From: Elmis aenea
Lineage: Eukaryota > Arthropoda > Insecta > Coleoptera > Elmidae
Direction of reading: 5' to 3'
DNA: 64,000 bases
Assembly (NCBI GenBank): GCA_947652605.1
Contig: OX393576.1
Coordinates: 14,224,575-14,288,574, forward strand
In this document: positions 34,309-45,008 of the stretch, piece by piece
Position numbering within the stretch: the stretch's first letter is position 1
How the letters are laid out: each line of letters starts with the position of its first letter
The notes under the pieces: model-generated
Told to the model about the DNA's origin: nothing
Databases searched by the model: none
What the model saw: the letters and a program-made list of their open reading frames with translations, nothing else
Program-made: the position numbers and the translations under genes

Positions 34309-35115
34309 CGAGGTCTGTTCAAAAAATAACCGAACTCTTTGTAGATACATTTATTTTATAGTATTTACAACTTATTGGTCTTTAGCTCTTTCAAAGTAGC
34401 CCCCTTCTCTAGAAATGCCCTTATTTCAGCGGTTTTTCCACTTTGCCATAGTCCTGGGATGTTTCTTTGGGTATCGCCATCTATTTCCGTGCCGAATTCT
34501 CTTCAATATCGTCAATAGTGCCAAAACGACGTCGTTTGAGCAACATTTTTAATTTGAGGAATAAAATACGTCACACAGGGCCAGGTCAGGTGAATAGGGA
34601 GGCTGGGGGAGGACAGTCAATTGATTTTTTGAACAAAACTCGCAAATTGTCAAGGTTGAGTGGGCAGGCGCGTTGTCGTGGTGGTGTCACAGAGGGAAAA
34701 AGGCGAGTGGCGGAGGTGACGGGTGCCACAGTGGAGGCGTCGGGTCGGGGAAAGTCCCTTGGTGAACAACACTTATTAGCTATGATGAATGATGAATGAC
34801 GTTGTGTGGTTCGAACTGAGGTTATGAGGCTGCGCATTACGGCATTGCGTACTCTTCCGTAATGCCAACGTCGTAGACTTTCTTACTCAGCAAATAAATG
34901 AAACAACATTCAAGAGTTGGAGATAGTCTGTCTTGTAGCCGTAACGTTTTGTCGCGCCACAACGCTGGTCTCTTCTTACAAATGTTTTCTCACAACTTTT
35001 TCAACACCCCTTCGTAGTATTGGCGGTTGATTGTTTGCCATTGGGACAAAAATTAAAAATGCACAACGCCATCAAAATCGATCATTGATTTTCTGAGTGT
35101 TAGTGTCATCACTTG
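34309..35115 (-). pseudogene. Mariner transposase remnant, minus strand
   Basis: The outer end CGAGGTCTGTTCAAAAAATA at 34309 is a mariner terminus. Reading inward on the minus strand, the C-terminal pieces come first: 'LKRRRFGTIDDIEE' was seen near 34490-34540 and 'LPQPPYSPDLALCD' near 34600. The DDE motif block 'HHDNAPAHSTLTICE' lies at about 34640-34685. About 200 bp of unrelated sequence then interrupts it (about 34690-34910). The N-ward part resumes with 'KSMIDFDGVVHF' and 'QTINRQYYEGVLKKL', near 34920-35110, with stops. The N-terminal DNA-binding part is absent. The catalytic aspartates in HHDNAP and SPDLALCD are visible, but the frame is dead. Mariner transposases cut and paste DNA at TA sites. 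Confidence 0.85.
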
Positions 35116-35139
35116 ACGTCTCGAAGGCCTTTCTGGTCA

Positions 35140-36061
35140 AGTATCGTCTTGAACTGACTTACGACCACTTTTGAATCGTGTAAACTATTCATAGTTTTTG
35201 AGTGGCACAATTTGTTTCGAGAAGGAATAGAGCTTGTTGAATACGATGAACGCTTAGGACGTCCTACATCGAAATTTAACTGAAAATTTGGCAATGAGGA
35301 AAGTGTGTGCAATGTTTGTGCCGAGGGTTTTGACGGACGATCAAAAAGCAAACCGAGTGACGATTTGTCAAGAACTTCTCGATCGTGTGCGTGATGAACC
35401 AGATTTCTTAGACAATGTTGTCACTGGCGACGAACCGTGGGTGATCGAGTACGACGCGGACACAAAGCGCCAAAGCTCAGAATGGGACACCAGCGCCTCG
35501 CCTCGCCCCAAGAAAGCTCGCATGAGCAAGAAAGATGTAATCCATGTTGATTGTCTTTTTTGACTCGAAGGGGGTGATTCACAGGCAGTTTGTGCAAGCT
35601 GGACAGACCGTGAAATTGATTTTCTACGTGGGAGTCCTTGAGCGACTGAGAAAACGAATCGTCCGCATCCGCCCAGCCATTGTTAATTCCTGGAAGCTTC
35701 ACCACGACAATGCGCCGAGCCACATCGAGCTCATCGTGGAAGAGCACCTGGCTCAACAAAACGTGGTAACGTTGCCCCAGCCAGCCCAGTTGTCGCTCTC
35801 CCAGACTTCTTCCTCTTCCCCCACCTCAAGTCGGCGCTGAAAGGACATCGCCACGGCACGGTCCAGGCAGTACAACAGGCCGTGACGAAGGAACTAAACA
35901 GCACTCTAGTCGCCGCGTTCCAGAAGGCCTACCAAGAGTGGCAGAACCGCTGGAGGCAGTGTGTTGATGCACAAGGGTGAAGAATATTAAGTCGCTGTAC
36001 GAATATTGGAAATACATTTTTTGTTATCGAATTAGTCCGACTACTTTTGGGACAAACCCTG
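35140..36061 (+). pseudogene. Mariner transposase remnant, plus strand, GC-rich
   Basis: It starts with a helix-turn-helix piece ('FEWHNLFREGIELVEYDERL', near 35190-35250). A stop and an apparent deletion of about 50 codons follow. Then comes 'KVCAMFVPRVLTDDQKANRV', 'VVTGDEPWVIEYDADTK' with the first catalytic Asp, and a frame change near 35540. 'LIVFFDSKGVIHRQFV' and 'LHHDNAPSH' (second Asp) follow, with a frame change near 35780. 'LPDFFLFPHLKSALKGH' (third Asp) and 'WQNRWRQCVDAQG' end it with a stop. The DD34D layout is recognisable. The terminus CAAACCCTG with TA is at 36061. G+C content is far above the surroundings. Three frame breaks make it inactive. It lies back to back with the minus-strand mariner. 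Confidence 0.9.
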
Positions 36062-36364
36062 TATTATGGATGTGTTCCTTTACTTAAATGGAAATTATCA
36101 GTGAAAGTTTTAACTCCTATTAAAAATAATTTCGTGGGGGTAGGGGACGATCTGATTAAAAAATAGAAATAAGAAAAAGTTCTGAGGTAAAACTGTAATT
36201 TTGGATTATGGTAAAGTACTCTACATTATCTAACTTTGAATTAAAACACGTTTGAACATCTAAAATTCAAAAAAATTGCCTGCGGCGCATTTTAACCCCC
36301 CTCCACTTTTTTGTGTCAATCTTCGCTGGCTTTTAAAAAAATAAACAGTTAGCAACCCTTATTT

Positions 36365-36422
36365 ATAGGGGGCGGCAAATTCAGGGACCGCCCCGAGCGG
36401 CACAAACTCTAGCTACGCCACT
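36365..36422 (-). repeat. Solo hAT-like terminus
   Basis: 'aaactctagctacgccactg' reads in reverse as CAGTGGCGTAGCTAGAG, a common hAT-type end, next to a GGGGCGG-rich stretch. A matching left end was not found. Confidence 0.45.
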
Positions 36423-36424
36423 GC

Positions 36425-36572
36425 GGGCCATGTACGACCAACGAACTGTCAGGGGCATGCGTAGTATCGATATAGCGGACAATTATAGGCTCTCATGGCT
36501 TGCTATATCGATACTACGCATGCTCCTGACCGTTCGATGGATCGTATATGGCCCTGCTGGAACAGACCTTTA
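36425..36572. repeat. Foldback related to the GTTTGTTCC family, copy C
   Basis: The arms of about 51 bp ('gcatgcgtagtatcgatata' and its inverse 'tatatcgatactacgcatgc') enclose about 24 nt. The right side ends in GCTGGAACAGACC, the family terminus; the left terminus is missing. Shares 'tacgat...tcgaac' with copy D. Confidence 0.7.
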
Positions 36573-36734
36573 TATCTTCTACAGTCGACATTGTAGTACG
36601 GAACAGGCTTTCCAATTTTAATGAAAAACATGTATTAGTTACAAAAATTTAAATAAAAAATTTCGCCACCTAATTTTTTTGGCCCGCTATACCTGCCAGT
36701 TACTTTTGCGCGCTACCCGCACAAAATGTGTTAA

Positions 36735-38867
36735 TTGAGTTTTAGATGGCTAATACACAACTCGTATACCTGCACTTCATGTAAATTAAATTGTACAATT
36801 TATGTTGTGTAAAATAATTGGATAAGCAAATTAAAAGGACTTGCTTATCATGTATTTCATTACTGTAGTGATGTTTTAGTTAATATAACTTATGAAGCAG
36901 TTATTAGGATTCAAAGTTTTTTTTCTTTAAGCATTTTAAACTTTTATTCTTGCGCGATCGTCTCTAGAACAATTGGACATTTGATAAAGCAAAATTTTGA
37001 TGAGATTAATAATTTTCTGTTACTATATTTTTTAAACGTGATACCAATTTAGATGCTATTTTTTAACCTAATCAGATACAGGGAACATTGTTTTTAGTAA
37101 GAGATACACCTAGTTAACTCGAAATATTTACATTTGTTGGTTTATAGTCTAAACTTAAGGCAACGCTAGTGAAAACTAAGTTGAAACTTCGTTAAAGTTA
37201 AGTTAATTTCTCGTCTTGATACACAACATCTTATTGTTTTTGGTATTTTGAGTCCCTTAATGAATTTCTGTTCAACATTAAATGATCTAGTAAATAAATA
37301 CCTTACATAACGTAAAATTTATATGCGAACGAACTTTAAATGCTACGTTGTTGTTGTGCGAAAAATTGACTGTGTACTTAAATAAGCCTTCACCACGATG
37401 CTTTCTCCTTTAAATTCCAAATTCCATGCATCTCCTTTTAAATCTGTCTTCTTATTTTATCCTCTTGCGTTAACAATTAATTTAATTTTGTCCACACTTT
37501 TGTACGTATGAATTTTGGTATTGCACAGGCCTTTTTGAACTTTCGCTGCCGGTTCCGAACTCCGAGCCCATTTTGTACCTTTTCACTTGCTCTCCGCCTA
37601 TAGGCGGGCCCTGCGCCTAATGTGTTGATGAATTAAACTGTGCTTTTTTTTTACTAAAATTAGGTACGCTAGAGCGATTGATAATTCAAACCATACCAGA
37701 AATATAAAAATTCTTTAGAAAACACAATATGAAAAACCTTCGTTCACTTTTATTTACACAATATTAGTATATTGATTGCAAAAAGGATTAAATATGTATG
37801 GCGTACTTTCATTGAGTTCGTTGTCAACGCATTCGACGTCTTTCGCTTTGCTACGGAGGTTCTTAACCTTTTTAGGCAACGACCCAGATTATTATTTATT
37901 ATGTTAGCCCATGGTTCAGCCGTGAAACAAAAGACAAAAGACCCGATGTTGCTCTGCGTGTAGTCGAGGCCGCAATTTAGTTATAATAGTATAAATGTGT
38001 CTAAGACTCCTTTCATGGAGCAATAGTGCTTTCTAAAGACTATAACACGATGCATTGTTCTACGCATAATTATGTGCATAACTACATTTTAAAGACTGCC
38101 AAAGTTATTAGATATAGTCTTCATGAAATACATACTAAATTAATTTTTACAAGGACATTTAGAAGCTTGCTTGCAGTAAATCATCAATTATTTTTAATTT
38201 AAAAATGTTATACGTTTATAAATGAAAAAAAGTCGCAAAAAAAATAAGGAAAGCATAACTGCAAGTTGTGTGTTATAAACTTGATTGACATGGGTAATTT
38301 TATGTCGTATTCAGAATCATATGTACCTACAGTATATTATCGTCACTTTCACATTTTCTTAAATCTAAAATTGTAAGTCGAGAAATCACGACAAAGAAAA
38401 CTGAGCAATAATAATATTTTTAGTATAGCTCTAAACTTGGTAGAGAAAATTATCGTAAAATCGTTAACAGATAATTCAAGTGTTTACATTATCTAAATTT
38501 TTGTAACTTGTACTGTCTTTCTACACATGAATTAAAAGAAAACTTGAACCCCATGCAGTTACGATTTTCATTACTAACAGAACTAACTATATGCATATGA
38601 CCTCGACATGTTCAATTCAAAACGTATTACAAACATTGCAATTTTAAGTGTGTGGTAAGTGTATAGTATTAAAAAAATATACTGTTTAACAGTTTTGAAA
38701 TATTGAAAAACAAATGAGGTACGAAAACATTTTGAATAATATCCAGACTTTATCTTTGCGAATTTAAATAGATCATTTTTACTGTTAGATTTCTCCAATA
38801 AGTTTGAGTCGATATTTTTCTGTTTTGTTTTTGTATTTTTGCGAATAATCGAAATATGCAATAAAAG
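36735..38867. other. Unique AT-rich stretch, no gene
   Basis: No gene recognised. 37530-37620 is GC-richer and includes 'ctataggcgggccctgcg', possibly an orphan DNA-transposon end. Confidence 0.45.
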
Positions 38868-39235
38868 ACAACGTAATTGCATGTGTATATTAGCCAAAAA
38901 GCCGTTAAAATCGTAGGTATTATGTGATGGTAGAAAAAGTAAGCTACGTAACACGAGTTGTAAAGCAATTACGCACTCGTGGAAATACCCAACTTTTTCA
39001 CTCGTGCATAATATGCTTCTTACCAGTGCAGGATTTACGTATAAGCTACACAAGCTATAGCTTAGGGCCCCCACTTTCGTGGGGCCCCCTAAAAAAAATT
39101 GTCTATATGTTTGGCACTGACATATAATATCTGGACTTAAAAAGGGCCCCATATCTCAAATAGCTTAGGGCCTTATCTGGTCTAAATCCGGCCCTGCTTT
39201 TTACAACTCTTGTTATGTAATATACTATTACAATG
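38868..39235 (+). repeat. Dispersed repeat, copy 2, interrupted
   Basis: The same repeat as 5240-5450, split by the hAT MITE at 39024-39196. The two halves resume the order of copy 1 ('aatatgcttct' before, 'ttgttatgtaatatactat' after). Confidence 0.75.
39024..39196. mobile_element. hAT-type MITE
   Basis: The ends CAGTGCAGGATTTACG and, reversed, CAGGGCCGGATTTAGACC. Mirrored 'gcttagggcccc' and 'gggccccatat...cttagggcc' lie within. Flanks CTTCTTAC (39016-39023) and CTTTTTAC (39197-39204) match at 7 of 8. The empty site is represented at 5400-5420. Confidence 0.85.
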
Positions 39236-39654
39236 CCATGGGATTCAGGTCAAAATTTAAACTTTGACTAAATTTCAAAATTACTGTTAACGACTGATAA
39301 AAAGTTAGTAATAATAAGTTTAAAATTGTTTTTGTTTTTTTTTGTTTTGTAGAATTATTCAGGAAGTGGACATAATTTGTACATTTTCAATTTTAATTCT
39401 TACTAAGCATGTAAAAACACATTACTTAGCTGATTTAGCCATCCGTTTATCTTTACTGTGTATGAATTTCACATCATTATTATTAAAATTGGTTGAAACA
39501 AAATATCTGACGTGTATATGTTACTGCAAAAGCCTTAGATTCGGTAAATCCAAAGTTTTACCGGTAATATTTAACTTTTACCAAAGTGAGGTGGTAAAAG
39601 TCCAAAAAAAGCTTGTAAATGCTTCCATTTCGGACTTTTACGTTTGTTTTTATC
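39236..39654. other. AT-rich stretch
   Basis: A weak inverted pair 'ggtaaaagtcc' / 'ggacttttac' lies at 39592-39641, just before the hairpin repeat. No gene. Confidence 0.4.
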
Positions 39655-39742
39655 AAAAAAAGCTTTACCAACCTTTAACCTGACCCTAGTGCGTTTAATC
39701 ATTAATAGAGGGTCAGGTTAAAGGTTGTTAAAGTTTTTTTTT
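39655..39742. repeat. GACCCT hairpin repeat, copy 2
   Basis: GCTTTACCAACCTTTAACCT and its inverse AGGTTAAAGGTTGTTAAAG form arms of about 30 bp around a short loop. Confidence 0.75.
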
Positions 39743-39802
39743 TAATAAATAGGTAAAATGAAGCTAGGCTTTTATTACGAGCTGTTTCGTTTGTTTTTAT
39801 TT

Positions 39803-39905
39803 TTAAAAAGCCTTAACTAACCTTTAACATGACCCTCGTTCATTTGGTCAGTAATAGAGGGTCAGGTTGAACGTTGAGTAAAGCTTTTTTTAAAATAAAT
39901 AATGA
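39803..39905. repeat. GACCCT hairpin repeat, copy 3
   Basis: 'ttaactaacctttaacatga' and 'gagggtcaggttgaacgttg' form the same hairpin about 150 bp from copy 2 in the same orientation. Confidence 0.7.
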
Positions 39906-40660
39906 ATATGAAGCTTTTTTCGGATTTTAATCGCCTCACTATGGTTAATGCTAGGATATACCTGTAAAACGTAGCATTTAACGAACTTCGGGCCTTTACA
40001 GTAACATACATAATGGATAACCGCGGTAGAGTTTCAGCTATGCTCCTCAAATTGAAACTAAAAACTGATATGGGCTGATATTATTACGCTCGCACCGCAA
40101 TATCAACGGAATACTAATTAACAAATTGTTGAATTTGATAGGAGGTTAGTGGAAATACGAAAAGCATTAGTAGTACAATAACTGATGATTATCTCTATTT
40201 GTTTCAAAACAACTAAATTCAATGTGCAGATGTTTAGAATTTACTGGTTGTAATTGGACCAACATATTCTGTTGCGAGGCAGTTACTTAAAATTGCGAAA
40301 CACTGCTGTACTTAGTGGTTGGTAATACTGCAAGTGAACGTTTTCAGTCAAAAGTTCGCATGACTTGCCAATTAGTGGAAAAAAAGTGGAAGCGATATTT
40401 AAATTGGGTAGGAGGGTTATTATGTTCAATAAATGTCAAGGTTTAGTTATTTGTATGTGATTACACAAGAGTTATGTTGGTACGGCAATACATTTGATTT
40501 GATGTAACATTCGTTTTGCTTAAACAATTTTTAAAAAAAGCTCCAAGGACTTTTTTATCTTGTTCGCTTTTTAAAACAAACAACTGAGAATCGAATGAGA
40601 AATTATAATTTTTTTTTTTAAATACAATTGTTTCTTAATATAATTAATTTGTTTAATATA
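39906..40660. other. Unique stretch, no gene
   Basis: Nothing recognised. Confidence 0.4.
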
Positions 40661-41399
40661 CAGGGCGGTCCACATAGAAGGGCCACTATTGGGATCTCGT
40701 AAACGGGAAGAGCTACAAAGAAGTTTAAATTAGACAAATTGTTACCCTTTCTGAGACGTATTCGGTGATCCTTTAATGTTTTAAAAAAGCTTCATGGCAC
40801 GCTAGATAATTAAGAAAAATCTAAATGGTCATTTTTTAAATCGTTAATAACTTGGTTATACTTGACGGTTCAAAAATATTTTTGGGGAAACAGTTGTAGA
40901 TTTTTGTACGCACTGTAAAATGAAAACATTCATTTGTTTTAATTTTGTTTAAATTCATGGCACTCTATAGCTTCATTGGGGACTTTTTCATGAATTTTAT
41001 TTGTTTTGAGCCCAAATATCAAAATAAATACAATAAACCTTATATTATTGAAACGAGAAAAAAAAAAGCTTTTGCATGATATCATAGCCAACTATGGTTT
41101 TCATTTAAAAAAATGCAAGTTTGTAATTTATCTAAGAATTTAAGCAATATTGAAACAAATGTTTTCGTTTTACAGTACGTACAAAAATCTACAACTTTTT
41201 CCCAAAAATAATTTTGTGTCATCAAGTATAACCAAGTTATTAACGATTTAAAAATATGCCCATTTTGATTTTTGTTAATTATCTAGCGTGCCATGAAACT
41301 TTTACGCATCACTAAATAGATCTCAGGAAGGGAAACAATTTGTATAATTTAAACTTCTTTGTAGCTCTTACCGTTTACGAGATCCCAATAGTGGCCCTG
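40661..41399. mobile_element. CAGGGCGG MITE with long arms
   Basis: The left end reads CAGGGCGGTCCACATAGAAG; the right end is AGTGGCCCTG; TA on both sides. The arms pair through 'gggatctcgtaaacgg', 'ggcacgctagataatt', 'gttcaaaaatatttttggg' and 'acgcactgtaaaatgaaaac'. 1341-1592 is a half copy, and 59390-59875 shares the terminal 'ggccactatggggatctcgt'. Confidence 0.85.
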
Positions 41400-41401
41400 T
41401 A

Positions 41402-42193
41402 TCATGACAAAAGCTTGTTAATGTTTGTTGATGGCTAACACTGTTAGTATTTAAAATTGTTTTTTTTTCCCAAAAAAATATGGCATAAAAATGTACGCAC
41501 TCGGTTAGTTATAAGTTAAAAAGTACTACCTAATATTTTGATTCAATAGTTTATTTTGTTAATTTTTTAGTAATTTTGATTAACACATTGGTCTTGTTTT
41601 TGATTTGAGAACTTGCAAATTTCGTAGAGTACAACATTCAAAACTATATGTACCAAGTTTATGACCCGAAGAGTTTAATTTGTTCGAAATATTTGGCACG
41701 GAATTTGTTTTGTAGTATATGCAAAATAACATGACCCAAATTTCGCATCAGTAATATAATTTGATAATTGAAAATAGTGGCTTTATTTACAAAACTGAAA
41801 ATAAAACATTTTCCTGGTTGTGTAACTGCAATGTACAATACATTTAGTATTTTTTTGCATTAATTTAGAGAGTAATTAACATTTGCAAAGCAGTAGCAGA
41901 GTGTTTTGTTTATTTATTTTGATGCTTATCGATCCATTGTGGGTAAACAATGTAAGCACATTGTGTTTTAATTTAAAATGTAACTTCTTTATAGATATAA
42001 ATTGCAGCTTTGATGAAAATGTTCTGTGCTGTATCCACGATCAGATCGTTGGCATTTCACAATATTTATTAAAATCTATGTATAAAAATGCTTTGAATTG
42101 AGCAATATATCAAGTTTTGCCACATAAACGTTTTGGAACAGGTCGCATTGTTGGCTCGGGTGAAGAGGCCGATAAATTGGTAGCCGAGTAAAC
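41402..42193. other. AT-rich stretch
   Basis: No gene or repeat boundary recognised. Confidence 0.4.
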
Positions 42194-42207
42194 AGAAACC
42201 CTGTAAC

Positions 42208-42461
42208 CGAGCTCCGTGGCTGGTTGGTACGCAACCTTCCGAGTTAATCGGGAGGTCGTGGGTTCGAATCCCACGGCCGTCTGTCATCGTAGAGGTTTCA
42301 GGTGGTTTCCTCTACCTACTATAGGCAAATGCTGTGACAGTACTTCCACCTACCCTTACCTTACCCACCCTTTCCTTGTTCCCCGCCCCCTCCTCCCGGA
42401 CGCTAATGGCCATAGCTGTCGAAGCGTCCTTAAACACTCAATTTAAAAAAAAAAAAAAAAA
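42208..42461 (+). repeat. tRNA-derived SINE (copy 2), full length
   Basis: The tRNA-like head has TGGCTGGTTGG (about 42219-42229, A box) and GGTTCGAATCC (about 42262, B box). The body runs through 'gtagaggtttcaggtgg' and ends in an A-run of about 18. AGAAACCCTGTAAC at 42194-42207 and 42462-42475 is an exact 14-bp target duplication, so both boundaries are firm. A pol III-transcribed retroposon moved by a LINE in trans. Confidence 0.95.
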
Positions 42462-42475
42462 AGAAACCCTGTAAC

Positions 42476-42796
42476 GATAATGATATGTATCGTGTAGTCT
42501 CAAGCAGACAGACGACAGTGTTGCCAAGAACATGGACAAACAAATACAACCATTAAAACATTAAAAGTTAAAATTATGTTCAAAGATTGAGAAAATCAAA
42601 TATTTTTCAGAAGTTAAGGGAAAATAATCAAAGTATGGAACATGAGCTGTACAATCAACGACAAAATTTAAGATCTCCAAGTCATGAAAATGTTTACCAG
42701 GGTAGAGGATCGCCGAAAAAAATTGCCTGCGAAATATTGAAAAAAGATTATGAAAAATCATGCTTTTTTCGATCGCATTCCATTGTAAACAATATA
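42476..42796. other. Unique stretch
   Basis: An open frame at 42587-42814 has no family signature and runs into the MITE end; it is not supported as a gene. Confidence 0.4.
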
Positions 42797-44691
42797 CAGG
42801 GTGATTCAGTTTGACTGTCGCACCCCTATAACTTGATTATTTTTAGAGGAAATCTTATATTTTTGAAAATCGTGGAAAATCCTCTATCGGATACATTCAA
42901 ATGTTTTTTCTACTATGCAATATGTCAGAATAGCGATAGTCATTTTTTTTTAAATCACATATGGTATACTTTTTTTGTTTTTTGATCCTGATAGAGAATT
43001 AAATTTTATATCCGATAATGCATTAAAAAAATAGGCGTACATGAGAACTTTTTTGAGAAAAATGAGCTTAAAAGTTATTTATTATTTTTCACAAAATCAT
43101 TGTATTTGACTAAACAAACATGATCGCTGTAGTAATTGACAGTTTTTGACTTGTCTAATTGTTTTTTATTATGCTACGAAAAATAATTATTTTGTGAGCA
43201 TTTAATTGAAACACCTTAGATACACACTTAAAAAAGCAAATTGACTAAAGATCCATCTTGAAAATACTCACAAAATAATGATTCATCGTCGAAAAATAAT
43301 AAAACACAATTAAATAAGTTATAAACTGTCAATTACTACAGCAATCGTGTTTTGTTTAGCCAAATACAGCGATTTTGTGAAAAATAATTGATAACTTTTA
43401 AAGTCATTTTTCTCAAAAAAATTTTCCTTTGTATGCTTATTTTTTTAATGCACTATCGGTTTAAGAATTTAATTCTCTACATCAGAATCAATTAAAAAAA
43501 AGTATGTATACCATGTTATTAAAAAAAAAGTTAACTACCGCCAGTCTGATATATTTCATGGTAGAAAACATATTTGAACGTCGCGTCGTTTAATAAGAGA
43601 TTTTTCCACGATTTACAAATACCGGGTGTAAACAAAGTGTGGTACACCCTTTTTTTAAATTTTTAATTCATGAAATTTTGGACATGCAATATGTTCAAAA
43701 AATCGGATTTTTTAAGTACATGCACGCAAGTGTTTTACTTCCGGTTTCGTCGGAAATGACCCTAACTTTGTTATTTTAAATGGAATACCCTGTATATTTT
43801 TACATTTTGGGAAAAGGAAGCGATTTTGGATACAACTGCACTATTTTGGTTAATTTTTATAACCTCAAATAATTTTGTTGTAATTAATTTAATGACTGTG
43901 AAATCATTTTTCTACAACCGCAATAACGTAACATACAAACACGTAAACAAGCATTTGTTTGTTTCCACAGCGATCTTCCGTGGCACCTTTGTTTTTGTTT
44001 TTGTTTTTGTTTTGAATGATTTTTGTTGCAGTTTTGCACAGTCTACTGCGATTAACAGGATATCAATAAATCTTTACAATAATTTGAAGTTTTTGAAGCA
44101 GGCTCTTGATAAAAATAAAAATACAAGTTATTGGTATCAACGGATTTGTTAGAAGATACTACATTTAAATAACCGCTTGTACCACCATAGTTCCATTTAA
44201 AAAAATTGATTTTTTTGTCAAAAAACCGATTCCGTAACCGTCAAAGCCGAAAAAAGTAACCTAAATGTCATTTAAAATTTACAAAAACGTTTTTTGGACA
44301 GTTGTTGACATAACAGATTTAATTTATGCAGGTCACGGCACACTTAATAAAAAATTAAATTTTGTTTCAAAAATTATTTGAGGTTATAGAAATTAATCAA
44401 AATAGTGCATTTGTATCCAAAATCGCTTCACCTTTCCAAAAATGTAAAAATATACAGTGTGTTCCATTTAAAATAACCAATTTGTTGTCATTTCCGGCGA
44501 AACCGGTAGTGAAACAATTGTGTGTACTTAAATAATCCATTTTTTTGCACAAATATGACTAAAATTTCATTAATCTAAAATCAAAAAAAGGGGGTGTACC
44601 ACACTTCATTTACACCCGGTATATAGGGTTATTGGGGGTTCCGCTTAAAATAACAAAGTTAGGGGTGCTAAAGTCAAACTGAATCACCGCG
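42797..44691. mobile_element. CAGGGTGATTC palindromic MITE with a second MITE in its right arm
   Basis: The left end CAGGGTGATTCAGTTTGACT is mirrored by AGTCAAACTGAATCACC at 44671-44687, with TA outside. The arms meet near 43235 ('tgctgtagtaattgacag'-type blocks at 43135 and 43330 are inverse). The right arm is interrupted at 43621 by the element 43622-44619, about 70 bp from its end. Confidence 0.85.
43622..44619. mobile_element. CCGGGTG composite palindrome, copy 1
   Basis: CCGGGTGTAAACAAAGTGTG left, CACTTCATTTACACCCGG right, with TA flanks. Each arm begins with a unit of about 170 bp (43622-43792 and 44455-44619) that is itself bounded by CCGGGTG and an inner CACCCTG-type end next to TATA. 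The units enclose about 660 bp that continue as an inverted repeat ('tttttataacctcaaataat', 'ggatacaactgcac'). Confidence 0.85.
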
Positions 44692-44839
44692 TATAATTCC
44701 AAGTGTATTTTTAACTTCTTACCAAATAAATATAAGGTTATTTTGTAATTTTATAGATGATTGGTCTCAGCAGATGTAGCGTTTAACACCTTTCGAGTGA
44801 TTAATGCGCGAATCACGACAATTTTTTTACGGTTGTTAG

Positions 44840-45000
44840 AATGGGCGTCTGCATAAAATTTTCCAGGGGGCAAAGCTAGAGACACAATAATAAATTTTAA
44901 TTTAATATTTCAATTTTTATGATTTGTCTTTCACATATTTCATATTTACTCGATCCCGGGGGGGCAAGTGCCCCGTCCCCCCTCCCTGCGGACGCCCATA
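44840..45000. mobile_element. hAT-type MITE
   Basis: Ends AATGGGCGTCTGC and GCGGACGCCCATA. Exact 8-bp duplication GTTGTTAG at 44832-44839 and 45001-45008. GGGGG and CCCCC runs occur inside. Confidence 0.9.
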
Positions 45001-45008
45001 GTTGTTAG

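Larger units (their letters stand above)
33848..36730. mobile_element. piggyBac-like element with nested mariners
   Basis: The ends CACATTTCGTGCGGGAAGCG and, reversed, CACATTTTGTGCGGGTAGCG are flanked on both sides by TTAA (33844-33847 and 36731-36734), the signature of piggyBac insertion. The motif GCGGGAAGCGTATTAATACC appears twice at the left end (about 33859 and 33903), as subterminal repeats. No piggyBac transposase was found. Much of the length is foreign: two mariners (34309-36061) and a foldback (36425-36572). Confidence 0.85.

Noticed and set aside
34467..34837. Open frames on both strands of 83-110 codons
   Set aside because: Out-of-frame shadows of the minus-strand mariner and the sequence inserted in it.
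38583..39152. 189-codon minus-strand open frame
   Set aside because: It crosses a dispersed repeat and a hAT MITE, has no family motif, and its composition follows the AT-rich DNA. Chance frame.
39655..39905. CRISPR-like repeat-spacer pattern
   Set aside because: Only two hairpin repeats in eukaryotic DNA, with imperfect copies and no array; a foldback repeat explains it.
42208..42290. Possible functional tRNA gene
   Set aside because: It is the tRNA-like head of a SINE with poly(A) and target duplications; the cloverleaf is not intact by eye.
42216..42446. 76-codon frame with 'GSNPTAVCHR'
   Set aside because: This is the translation of the SINE tRNA-like head and body.
43986..44016. TTTTTG repeats
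   Set aside because: Simple microsatellite within a MITE; no further meaning seen.
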